A stretch of DNA of 64,000 bases, from contig JAANDG010000350.1 of the NCBI GenBank assembly GCA_036852015.1, positions 62,001 through 126,000 of the forward strand. The letters run 5' to 3'. Shown here piece after piece: positions 32,454 to 61,465 of this stretch (position 1 is its first letter; each line of letters starts with the position of its first letter). The DNA is from Pelodera strongyloides. Its lineage: Eukaryota > Nematoda > Chromadorea > Rhabditida > Rhabditidae. The position numbers and the translations under genes are program-made. The notes beneath the pieces are model-generated. The model made no database searches. It saw only the letters and a list, made by a program, of their open reading frames with translations, and was not told the origin of the DNA.

Positions 32454-33966
32454 GAAATGATTTTTGCAACGAATTGGACGGGCGGAGTCAAGGAGGGAAT
32501 GTGCGTTCGCAATAACTGAAATTAACGCACAGATTTCCAGAAGAAGTACGGAATGCTCCACATGACCAAAATTTACATAAAAAGGTCTAGAGAAAAAGTC
32601 GATATAGTACAGTCTAGCTAGCTAGATGTGATCGCTGAGATAGAGAGTACGAAACGAAACTGAGGTGCACCTGCCTCGTCCTGCTTGAATAGATTGGTAC
32701 AAAATGCTGTCTAATATTCATGAAAATAGCTGCGACATCCATGCATCTTATAATTAATAATTACTATGAGAAAATTCTTTTGCGAATCTCTCGCTGGCAC
32801 ACAAAATGGTCAAAAATTATGATAAATGTTATAATACTTTTGTATAAAAAACGTCAGAATTGTAGACCAACAGATAGCGTCATCGTTAGTATACTTATTT
32901 TATAATAATTTTCGCCATACTTGGAAACCCCATTACGAAGTGCGGGAAATTCGAAAAGTCTGAATACTCTTGCAGTACAAAATAAATAATGAAGTATCAC
33001 TGAAATATTTTCACTAAATTACTCATTTTGCGTTTATTTACTTGAACATAACTAGTTATCTAATATAACGCCGTATGTACCACAAATTTGTCAACAAATA
33101 AGCCGGAAATTGTTTGAGCGTTTGCAGATTATTTTGTTTCAGTTTTCTCTGACCCTTGTCCTCATACAATATGACAGTATTTTTTAGGGAAATACAGTAA
33201 CTCGTAACGCAGTAGTACAGTCGGATACAGTACAGATTCTGTATTACAGTACATGCACAGGTAGAGAACCTGGATGCAGTATGTTCATACAGAAAACAGC
33301 AAAATCAAATCATTCAATAACAACGCTGATAACTGATTATTCATAGACCAGACGGCTAACGCCGCCTGAGGCGACTTTCAATGTATAAGATGCAGGACAG
33401 TGAGCACAATTGTGTGAAAAGTTTGCAACATAGCTTGAAAAATCGTGAAATAAAGTTCGATTTCGCTTGCTCCACAATGGGCTCAGATACTCCTTTTATA
33501 GCCTCTTAGATATTCTAATTTTCGTTTCGTTCACACAAACAAAAGACCAAGTAAATACGTCTCCTTTATATAATAAGATTACACAAGTATATGTGTGAGT
33601 GCTTTTACAAATGTGAATCACATTGTGGAAAAACTACTAGGACCTGTAAGTTGTTAGCTTTCCTATAGTATAAACAAATGAAAATAATTCAGCATTGGTA
33701 AAAGATACCACTTGTGATGTCAAAATGGACTACACAAACATTGAATATGTATTTTCACCCTTGAATAAAGGTGCACGCGCATGAAGCATAACTTTTTTTA
33801 TCACCTTCAAGCCTTCAATTGTCTTAATTTTCCGCAAATGTGTTCAACGACAAACCAAAAATACACAAAATGCCGTAAACATAATCTTTATTTCCTCATT
33901 TATTACATATGATAGAACGGCTAAGAGAAAGAACAGCCAGTAATTAAACTTCATGACATTCCCTGA
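32454..33966. other. No gene; 3' flank of the unrecognised minus-strand gene
   Basis: AT-rich. Holds a GACGGCTAACGCCGCCTGAG hairpin near 33353, an inverted piece of the GCGTGCACCTTTATT element (33755-33799) and AATAAA signals for the minus strand near 33888-33903. Confidence 0.55.
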
Positions 33967-36900
33967 CTAGCCAAGCACAAATCGTCCATCCTTCAAGCAC
34001 AAAGTGGAATATACAGCATCGGATTGTAGCCTAAACTAAAAACGTATACTTGTAACTTACAAAAGGGTATGTCACGTGTTTTCTAAAAGGCATAAAGGGG
34101 GCTGACACATATTCTGCTTACTAAAAACAAACAACAAACGTCACCCAACACAAGTCATTGTTCACTGAACTTGGTGAAAGTTGTGATGGTTAAAGCGAAA
34201 TACAGTCGGTTTTTGAAACGCTTCCTAAATATCTGCATTCTTATGCAGTTATGCAAAGTGGGGGTCTAATTGGGGTCTAGTTTTTTTTTCTATTTTTTGA
34301 TCGTTTGCATATGTTGCATAAAAAAGCAGGTACGCAATGCGTTTCAAAAGCCGGCCGGTATTTCTCTTTAATCTAGTAACGAAGAGAAACTTTTGTAAAG
34401 AAAATTAATCACCTTGAGCGCGGTCTCGAATCGGTCATCAATCGGTCTCATTTTCCCACAGGGCATACGCAAAGTCCTTTTCAAAGCATCCACATCCAAA
34501 AGCTCTGGCGATTGTACATAGGCTTGGGATACCATTTGGATTTCTTTTCCGTCATAGAGCGTATGTGAATTCCTGAAATCAATCAAGAAATGAATGACCC
34601 AGGATCCTAGCCCGAAGTCCTAGCACGAAGATATCCGCGTAGCCTGAGGCTAAGAGGGAGAGAGAGCGCGAGGGGAGAGAGCGAGGGAAGAAGAGACGGA
34701 GAGGGAGGGAATTTGTCATCTGAACTCGTCGTCTGTGCTTAGGACCTCTGCGGACCATGTCATAAGCAAACCTTGTATTCGAACTGCCTTGAAAAAAGGT
34801 GCACACGCTTGAAGCGTAAAAGAACTTTTAAATTTTAATGATAATATGACTAATATGACAATCTACTAATTCACAATCACTAATTCGTTCCTTATACGCT
34901 ATTATGAAACACTAAACCCATAGTTTCTTAGCTAAAAGTAAAGAGTAAATGTGTAAGATAGGGCAGCTTCCAAAAAGTACCCCACTATAATATGAAGACA
35001 CACCATTGCACAGAAGCGTGGAGCCTCCTGAGCGGTAAATAGAAGAAAGAATCCCGTAGTTGTATATAACAGTTCATGAGCCTAAATGGAGAGAAATAAG
35101 AGGCAAATTACGAGTTGCGGAGAAACTATTCATATGCAATTGCTTGCCATATATAATTAACAATTGGTGGCGAACCTTGGCACGTGCGGAAAGCATCACT
35201 GCGTCACGGACGAAGAAGTCTTCGAAGACACGAGGGCTGACACGACTGCATCCATCATTCCATACGGTGAGCCTCCTCACTTAAATCAGACACGAGACAG
35301 AACCACATAGAGACTCTTAGTGGGTTCACTGCTACTATTATTCATCATTAGTCTAACTACTGCAGTCTCAACAACTGGCACAAATTACACAAAAGTTTCG
35401 AAGCGCCTCGTAGACCCCATGCCGCGCTAGGCAGGAAACTGGCGCGGGACGAGCACACACTACACTCGAAGTGTGGAACTCGTATTCGGCAGGCGCCCCG
35501 CTCCAGCCATCTTCCCCTACCTATCTAAACTAAACTAAATATTTTAACTAGAGTGCCACGCTGCTTAATTTCTAATAATAAAAATATGTATGGTACCCCA
35601 TGCGCGCTAGGCAGGAAACTGGCGCGGGACGAGCACACACTACACTGAAGTGTGGAACTCGGATTCGGCAGGCGCCCCGCTCCAGCCATCTTCCCCCTAT
35701 CTAAACTAAACTAAACTAAATATTTTAACTATAGTGCCACGCTGCTTCATCATTAATAATAAAAATATATGTGGTACCCCATGCGCGCTAGGCAGGAAAC
35801 TGGCGCGGGACGAGCACACACTACACTCGAAGTGTGGAACTCGTATTCGGCAGGCGCCCCGCTCCAGCCATCTTCCCCTACCTATCTAAACTAAACCAAA
35901 CTAAATATTTTAACTAGAGTGCCACGCTGCTTCATCATTAATAATAAAAATATAAGTGGTACCCCATGCCGCGCTAGGCAGGAAACTGGCGCGGGACGAG
36001 CACACACTACACTCGAAGTGTGGAACTCGTATTCGGCAGGCGCCCCGCTCCAGCCATCTTCCCCTACCTATCTAAACTAAACTAAATATTTTAACTAGAG
36101 TGCCACGCTGCTTAATTTCTAATAATAAAAATATGTATGGTACCCCATGCGCGCTAGGCAGGAAACTGGCGCGGGACGAGCACACACTACACTCGAAGTG
36201 TGGAACTCGTATTCGGCAGGCGCCCCGCTCCAGCCATCTTCCCCTACCTATCTAAACTAAACTAAACTAAATATTTAAACTAGAGTGCCACGCTGCTTCA
36301 TCATTAATAATAAAAATATATGTGGTACCCCATGCGCGCTAGGCAGGAAACTGGCGCGGGACGAGCACACACTACACTCGAAGTGTGGAACTCGATTCGG
36401 CAGGCGCCCCGCTCCAGCCATCTTCCCCTACCTATCTAAACTAAACTAAACTAAATATTTTAACTAGAGTGCCACGCTGCTTCATCATTAATAATAAAAA
36501 TATATGTGGTACCCCATGCGCGCTAGGCAGGAAACTGGCGCGGGACGAGACACACTACACTGAAGTGTGGAACTCGTATTCGGCAGGCGCCCCGCTCCAG
36601 CCATCTTCCCCTACCTATCTAAACTAAACTAAATATTTTAACTAGAGTGCCACGCTGCTTCATCATTAATAATAAAAATATATGTGGTACATGCGCGCCA
36701 GGCAGGAAACTGGCGCGGGACGAGCACACACTACACTCGAAGTGTGGAACTCGTATTCGGCAGGCGCCCCGCTCCAGCCATCTTCCCCTACCTATCTAAA
36801 CTAAACTAAATATTTTAAAATATATGTGGTACCCCATGCGCGCTAGGCAGGAAACTGGCGCGGGACGAGCACACACTACACTCGAAGTGTGGAACTCGTA

Positions 36901-38599
36901 TTCGGCAGGCGCCCCGCTCCAGCCATCTTCCCCTACCTATCTAAACTAAACTAAATATTTAACTAGAAAACTAAAAATAATAAAAATATATGTGGTACCC
37001 CATGCGCGCTAGGCAGGAAACTGGCGCGGGACGAGCACACACTACACTCGAAGTGTGGAACTCGTATTCGGCAGGCGCCCCGCTCCAGCCATCTTCCCCT
37101 ACCTATCTAAACTAAACTAAACTAAATATTTTAACTAGAGTGCCACGCTGCTTCATCATTAATAATAAAAATATATGTGGTACCCCCCGCGTAGAATAAG
37201 TCACGACATCACACTCAATTACGTAACAAAAATGAAGTGAATAAAATTCCCACATTGGACGCATGTCGCGCAAGACCCCCGTACATAATATATCATGTCA
37301 TCCTACTCAACAAAAATGAAATGAATAAGATTCACCGGTTCTGGTTTTCTGTAGACTTCTGCGCCTGCACTGCGGAGCTCTTCTCAGTCGACCAGTTGAG
37401 TAGACAACGAGTCGAGCGCTATCTGAAAAAATCTCATTACGTATTCAGTTGCAATTTTCTTCTATTCATATAGCACCGATATAAACGTACACTTTCAAGA
37501 TGCAAATCAAAATAATTTAGTGAAGAATCTTGGATTATTACGCAAAGATAAACATTGTGCTCCATTGTGCTCAGTCTCGTATAGGAGTTTTATATTTACG
37601 CAGAGCTTCAGCAATGAAAAGGTGAAAAGGAAGAAGGCAAGTTATGCGCACACACAGAAAACATCGAGTATAAACTTGGCGAACAACATCTATCTGCGTA
37701 GCCTGAGGCTAAGAGGGAGAGAGAGAGGGAGGAGCAGGGGAGAGAGCGAGGGAGGCAGAGACGGAGGGAGGAAGAGAGAGACAGAGCTTGGTTGACAAAG
37801 GAGACTAGGAGACGTTGTGGTTGGGAATGAATAAACTATGAAGATGAATGTCGTAGTGGGGCGGAGTCTCACGTTGGGGTCAAGGTCAAGTCAAGGGTAC
37901 ATGTACAAATGGTATGGGGAACAACATCTCCTGCGCCTGAGGCTAAGAGGGAAAGAGAGAGGGAGGGGCGGGGGAGAGAGCGAGGGAGGCAGAGAAGGAG
38001 GGAAGAAGAGAGAGACAGAGTTGGGTGTTTGAACCTTATCTTATCATCGCGTCACGCTAAACAACCCACCTTTAACAAATTAAAAAATAACAAATAATAA
38101 AGCAGTAATAGAAAGGATGCTAAGCCCTTTACAATGAAATCAACTGACCATTACGCCCCAATTTCCTTCGTGTGATGTCCAACTGTCCAGGTCCAGGATT
38201 CGTAGGGATCCTTGTGATCGTATGTGATGTGTACGACTTCCAAATTGGGGTAATCATCGGCGCATCCAATCAAATCATCCTAAAATCGAAACGTGTAAAT
38301 GGGGAAAAATCGGTGTGATTCTGTCAATACTACCGTATTTCTGCACGAAACTTGCATATATAAAAAGAAATATTCTAGTGTAGTTCCAAAATACTGTAAA
38401 TTTTCGCTATACTTGGAAACTTGGAAACTCCATTATTAGCTGACAAGCAGATGACGCCGCACACAACGAAACGCTCAAAAGAAGATCTCGTCTTTCAAAG
38501 TACCTCGTTCACGGGCTTGCAATCCTCCGGTCGCACTCCATATTTGATGGCGGCGGAGCTTCTTTCCTCCTCCGTTTTGGATAAGCCGGCGGATTGTGT
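33967..38599 (-). CDS. Unrecognised protein, C-terminal four exons (5' end not found)
   Basis: Four minus-strand segments keep one frame through consistent splice phases: 38599-38504, 38279-38155, 34572-34413, 34035-33967, giving 149 residues to a TAG, with AATAAA on the minus strand near 33903-33888. The protein includes KYGVRPEDCKPVNE, CADDYPNLEVVHITYDHKD, SHTLYDGKEIQMVSQAY and RMPCGKMRPIDDRFETALK and ends KDGRFVLG. Nothing was matched to a family; a weak likeness of the third exon to cytochrome c oxidase 5A does not hold up. Exon 2 ends GC|GTAATG, and the same GTAA also makes an in-frame TAA if unspliced. The 3.6-kb second intron holds a ten-copy satellite. The first visible segment has an in-frame TGA directly upstream and no good acceptor, and a 398-bp palindromic transposon begins 25 bp further up, so the 5' part is missing or was displaced. 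Confidence 0.55.
34190..34371. mobile_element. 180-bp TTAA foldback (AGCGAAATACCGGCC family)
   Basis: TTAAAGCGAAATACAGTCGG left, GCCGGTATTTCTCTTTAA right; in the last intron of the unrecognised minus-strand gene. Confidence 0.83.
34713..34824 (-). repeat. GCGTGCACCTTTATT dispersed element, inverted copy
   Basis: Complement of 21586-21730: TTTGTCATCTGAACTCGTCG, CATGTCATAAGCAAA and AAGGTGCACACGCTTGAAGC. Confidence 0.7.
35412..37188. repeat. About 182-bp satellite array, ten copies
   Basis: Units start near 35413, 35593, 35777, 35960, 36141, 36326, 36509, 36690, 36830 and 36997 with CGCGCTAGGCAGGAAACTGG, then GCACACACTACACTCGAAGT, GGCAGGCGCCCCGCTCCAGC, an AACTAAACTAAATA spacer and AATAATAAAAATATATGTGG. 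Copies are about 97% alike; the eighth is shortened to about 140 bp. The array lies inside an intron of the unrecognised minus-strand gene. A related motif, GCGCGAGCACACTACACT, occurs at 11567-11584. Confidence 0.93.
37690..38020 (+). repeat. Two copies of a GCCTGAGGCTAAGAG purine-rich element
   Basis: 37696-37790 and 37935-38022 share GCCTGAGGCTAAGAGGGA followed by GAGAGAGGGAGG repeats and GAGACAGAG. A third copy, with AGCCTGAGGCTAAGAGGGAG, is at 34637-34715. Confidence 0.75.
38335..38440. repeat. Hairpin repeat with ACGGTA/CTTGGAA
   Basis: CCGTATTTCTGCACGAAACT ... AGTGTAGTTCCAAAATAC and TATACTTGGAAAC; an inverse relative lies at 2960-3060. Confidence 0.6.
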
Positions 38600-38624
38600 T
38601 CACGAGGATGCCGTCCGTCAAATG

Positions 38625-39022
38625 TTAAAGGGACAGGCCCATCAAAATAAACCTATATTTACGATACGTTCATAATGACTATCAAGCATTTTTATTACAA
38701 TATATACAAACTAAATTTCACCATTATTCGCCCTAGACAACTTTTTGCCAATGCGCTCAACGCATATGTATACCATAAAACTGCAGATTTCAAAGCTATA
38801 TATGCAAATTTTAATCGCATTATAATTTCACGATAAATTTGCATTGACGACAAGGATATTAGCGGCTTTACGGTATACATATGCGTTGAGTGCATTGGAA
38901 AAAAAGTTTTACAGGGCGAATAATGGTGAAATTTAGTTTGTATATATTGTAATAAAAATGCTTGATAGTCATTATGAACGTATCGTAAATATAGGTTTAT
39001 TTTGATGGGCCTGTCCCTTTAA
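38625..39022. mobile_element. 398-bp TTAA palindrome beside an exon
   Basis: TTAAAGGGACAGGCCCATCA and TGATGGGCCTGTCCCTTTAA as ends; long matching arms. Its edge is 25 bp upstream of the first recognisable exon of the minus-strand gene. Confidence 0.9.
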
Positions 39023-40355
39023 GCGACCACGTACTAAAGGGATATGATAAAGAACTAGGCAACTCAGGCAACTGGCAATGAGTAAAACTATACGCTGAAT
39101 GTTACTAGTTACTACACTTGAAAAGGACGAGAAAAAAAGGATATAATACTGTCAAAAAATGGGGCGCCCAAAGGACAAACAAGAATATGGTGATTATTGA
39201 TTCATATATGAGAATGTTCGAACTAGAAGAGAACAATAAGAAGTGCACGCACTAGTGGTCCTCCACTACAATACTGTTTTCAGAAATGACAACGGGCGCC
39301 CAAAGGACAAACAGATGGAGTGATTATCGATTCTTATAGCGTTATGTTAGCAATAGAAGATCGAAGGGATTTCGCGCGCGAATTGGTGGCCCGCCCACTA
39401 CCCTTATACCCTACACCTACAAATTCCCAATGGCAACGGCTCAGGGTGTAAGTTTCCTACCGGCGGATGGTTCACGCACAGGTGAAACTCCGCGCCAGCG
39501 GCGGACACAAAATAAAGGTCCGCCGCTGGTGCGCGGCACACCTCCACTAGAGCGCGGGGAGTGCGCCACGAGCGTCCTATTTTACTTGGCGCACTAGCCG
39601 CGCACAATTTAGGTAAGTCGCGGCAGGTGCGCCACAGGTGCCTGATATTGGGTTGGCGCCCCCGCCGCGCGATTTTAACCCGCGAAGCGCCTACAGTAGT
39701 TTGCTTTTGCCAGCGAATTAGGCAGTGGAAATGTTTTCGCTGGCGCGTTCGCGGATGCAAATATTTTATCTGGCGATCCGCCTAAGACGAACAGAGAAAT
39801 AGCTATGTTCGTAGTAGTAGCTATAGGAAACAAATACATAGAAGCAAATAGAGAAAAACTGAATGAAATCGAAAAATTGCATTTCAACCGCGACGCAGGC
39901 TGGTGGACCTGGCTGGTGGTTTATACCCTCCCGGAACATAATAGCGATGTTTTTATCTAAAGTCAAATGTTGCCCCACTATAAGTTGATCTTCTTGAGTT
40001 GAAAACTTGGGATCGCTTTATGGTGAAATATGTGTTGCTCAGGATCGAAGTTTTAATCCTATAGTTAGACATTTAGTCATTTGGAGCATCGCGACGTTTT
40101 ACTGCGTCGAGAAAACATCGTGCGTTAATTGCGGTTTTGAGAACGCACATTTTTCTTCAACCACCCTTTCGCATTCGGTGGGCGGCCGGTCTCTCTCGGT
40201 TTTCGAATTTTCGACAAATTGGTTGTTTATTGCGTCCCCTTTTTAAATTTACACCTTTTTTGTGACTTGCACCTAGTTCCGTGGTATTGGTGCATTTATA
40301 CGTTACCCTATCTATTTTCCTTCCATAATACCTGCTTCTTCTCTTCAGTTCCACA
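39023..40355. other. Region between the minus-strand gene and DHX8
   Basis: Head-to-head promoter interval. It holds two direct copies of GGGCGCCCAAAGGACAAAC-led sequence (39161-39268, 39294-39400), GCGCC-rich repeats (39420-39790) and a 51-codon frame (39805-39960) of doubtful meaning. CTCTTCAG ends 7 nt before the DHX8 ATG. Confidence 0.55.
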
Positions 40356-58597
<18,242 letters not shown>

Positions 58598-59630
58598 ATT
58601 AACGATTTTTTGGGTTGGCGATCTATATTTGGTTTTGTATTTTCTTGTTTTTTAAAACTTGTCAATAATACTCTTTTATACAAGATCTACAATCCCAATC
58701 GATAAATTATCGAGCTTTCGTCTCCTTGAGATTTATGCTCTGATTTTGGAACTTGTCATCGTCGTTTTGATCGTTATAGATTGTCTGTTATTGATTGAGG
58801 AGGTGTGACATATTGTCATTGCACAAGAGGAGCTTTGTGTAAGTTATTCGTTGATTTCAAGGTTGTTGAATTGTTGCGTAATTACTGTTCGCATCCGTTG
58901 GCGTTTATTTATTGTGTAAGATGTATTTTGTCAATGTTTAGTTTTCGATTTAGAACTCTGTTGGTATATGTTAACTCATTGTTATCTAGCATCCGGTACA
59001 TGTTATTGTCTGATCTGATTGTTAAGTTATTTGTTTGGAGCATTTTTAACTTCACCTTTGTATATAGTGCACTTTCTTGTACTTATTATAAGTGCACAAC
59101 GTTGAAGCTATATTGTTTTAAAGCGGTGTGGCACGTGTTTTTAATGGCATGACAAGGACTTGCGCATAATACATGGTGTTCCACCTGACACATCGCTTTG
59201 AAGGTTCATTAATTTAATTTGGCCCCGCGACATCCTTTTCAAAGCGTGGTAAATAAAAAAATGAACGTTGAATTGGACTTTTTATTCATTCTAAATGTGG
59301 AATATATCCAGTGGATTCGTCTTTTTGAGAAAGAGTTTATAAGTATTTGTGTGTTCTTCAATTATTTTAATTTTGTTTTGGTGAAACCCTGTTGAGTAGT
59401 TGGCTTGTCTGAGCGGCACGATTGGGTTACTGTAGAAAATGTTGATTTATAGCCGTTTATGAAGCGGAGACAGTCTCGTTCTCTAAAAGTACGGTAATTT
59501 CAGTTGAAATAGTTAGCGTCGACGTTAGGAAGTTCGTTTAAAGTGCAATAACTTGCTCACGCTTGTTAGATCATTTATTTTGTCGGACTTTCGTGGTTTC
59601 TTATAATTTTATAATATTTCCATTTCCAGA
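58598..59630. other. DHX8 3' flank and spacer to Gemin7
   Basis: Holds a near copy of the DHX8 3' end (TACAATCCCAATCGATAAAT at 58689-58708, original at 58579-58598). An AATAAA lies at 59252-59257. The rest is T-rich with no supported frame. Confidence 0.6.
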
Positions 59631-60691
59631 ATGTCGGACGAACAGACAATTGAAAGAACTGCGTCGACTTCGGAAGAAAATTCTACAAACGAAGTGACGG
59701 ATGCGGAACTCCGCGCGGATATGAGGGAACGGTTCTTGAGATTCTTGGGGCAATTAAGCAATAAGCAGGTAGAATTTTGTTTTGTAAAGTGCAAAGAAAC
59801 TTTTTGAAGCATGTTTCGATGTCTCAAACAACAACCGGTGAGCAGTTACTGAGTACCGAATTATGGTGAAACCTCATCCATAGTTACGATATGTGTGCAG
59901 AAGTGTCGACGTCGACTTTACAGATTACTGTAGTTAATTTGCTCATAAGGTTAAAAAAGGTTAAGGTTAGACCCGTCTTCGCAAGAGATCTGAACTCCGC
60001 GCGGGTCCCGTGGCTGAAATACACGATCCGGCCTGCTGAAACAACGCTGTATGCTATAACAACAGTTGTCTTTTCGCCCCATGCGCATGATTAACTGTGG
60101 AAGAAAGTATTTACCTTTTTTGACTTCCAGGTAACATGTCACATGCACGAGAGAACTACGGTACCTGCACGCGCAATGGGTGTTAAATCGGATATGTCGC
60201 ATATGGTAGTTGAAGACCTGAAGACTCCAATTGGTGTTATGGAATCGGCAGTCATACGGTAGGTTTCTGCGACGGGAATTTACGAATTTACGACTCCGCG
60301 CCATCGCCAGTAAAAGTTCTTTTTTTTTGTGCGCGGCGATGGCGCGAATTCAGCGCTGGGTCGCTTCTATTTAGCCAGTAGCACGCAAAAAATACTCCCC
60401 TGTTTATCATGTTCGCGGATTCCTGGCGCACTTGTGGCTAACCTTTTCTACAAACTGTGTGAAATGTGCGTGTGTGCGCACTAGACTTTGGATTGTTTAG
60501 TTTAGTGCACATGGGAGCTTGAACTACTGAACAAAGATAACTCTACAGTGTAACGTACATTCTACCAACATACAAACAAACAAATATGCCAACTTTATAC
60601 AAAAAATATTAATTCCAGAACGTCCGACTTAATGGTGGTCACGATTGATGGAGAAGAGTTCAACAAACAGAAAAGTGATAAGGAGAAGTAA
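59631..60691 (+). CDS. gemin7: Gemin7-like SMN-complex subunit
   Basis: Three exons: 59631-59768, 60131-60258, 60619-60691; 339 nt, 112 residues. After an acidic N-terminus of about 25 residues comes RADMRERFLRFLGQL, then an Sm-fold-like segment with CHMHERTTVPAR, VEDLKTPIGVMESAVIR and TSDLMVVTIDGEE. This follows human Gemin7 through RAALRERYLRSL, FTLHEGVRVAA, LQTPIGVQAEALLR and CSDIISYTF. Gemin7 has an Sm-like fold, pairs with Gemin6 and helps the SMN complex place Sm rings on snRNAs. TTTCCAG ends 1 nt before the ATG, and AATAAA lies at 60746-60751. It starts 1034 bp downstream of the DHX8 stop on the same strand, so co-transcription in a loose operon is possible but unproven. Confidence 0.85.
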
Positions 60692-61465
60692 AAGTTTTTA
60701 TTTATCAATATTTGTTATGAAATGTAAATTGTGATGTCGGTTTTCAATAAATTGTTATTGTTTAAATTTATTTAATTTAGTGAAACATCTTGCTGATAAA
60801 GGGAACACTTGTCAATTTCAAACATACGAAATTAAATTAATCTTAAAAACAAATGACATTATCAAATAACATTTGTACGCTAACAATAAGTAAGTACTAA
60901 ATAGCCATGCGGTAGACTATGAAGGTATTATATGCAAATGTTCTTCATAATCTTCATCCTGTGGTGGTGGAAGGCGGAAACACACAGAAGTACTCTGGTC
61001 TTCAACCACGGACGCCCCTTCTTTTTGCCCCCCTACGCGGCTGGCCGGGGCCCCCCTGCGCGGTTGGCTGGGGGTGCGCTGCGCGGTTGAGCTCCCCGAG
61101 GCACCGCGCACCCAGCCGCGTAGTTTGCATACTATGCGGCTGGGTGCGCCCCCCTCTGCGCGGTACGCGGTTGGCTACGCCCGCACTGGAAACTGCGCGG
61201 CTGGCTACGCGTGCACTCCAATTTGTGCGGCTGGCAGAAGGGGCGCTGCGCACCCAGGAACGTAGAACAGAGAACAGTAATTTTCCACAAAATACATGGA
61301 AAAACATGTGCTACGTTTCAGTATCACATACCATACTACTTTAGCATGCACCTTGAATTAAATTTTGTGCATATGACAAACGAAATGCAAATTATAGAAC
61401 GGAAATTTGCATATTTAATTATGTGGAAGTTTGAGGTTAGGCTAGGCACATAGTTGTTACTAGCA
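60692..61465. other. Spacer between Gemin7 and the secreted-protein gene
   Basis: Gemin7 polyadenylation signal at 60746, then a GC-rich repeat (61005-61265) that breaks the AT-rich background; no gene. Confidence 0.6.
61005..61265. repeat. GC-rich GCGGCTGG element, copy 2
   Basis: Repeated GCGCGGTTGGCT, GCACCCAGCCGCG and GGCTACGCGTGCACTCC; same words as 22308-22440. A relative with GGTGCGCCACA repeats is at 61725-61800 and 39620-39670. Confidence 0.7.

Noticed and set aside
34413..34572. Cytochrome c oxidase subunit 5A
   Set aside because: A loose resemblance in one exon; the hallmark CRRLND-like segment that should follow is absent.
35412..37188. CRISPR array, or 5S/SL RNA gene cluster
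   Set aside because: Units are uniform about 182-bp tandem copies without unique spacers, and contain neither SL1 nor recognisable 5S sequence; this is a eukaryotic genome.
38421..38675. 84-codon plus-strand frame ending in a CVHEDAVRQMLKG-like segment
   Set aside because: It runs into the palindromic transposon and lies opposite the minus-strand exon, which has phase-consistent splicing to further exons.
39805..39960. 51-codon frame with aromatic-rich C-terminus
   Set aside because: No splice partner, no recognised family, embedded in repeats; too short to support as a gene.
61413..61441. Second SL1-like sequence just upstream of the secreted gene
   Set aside because: Only TTTAATTA and AAGTTTGAGGT match, with a disagreeing centre; likely chance.
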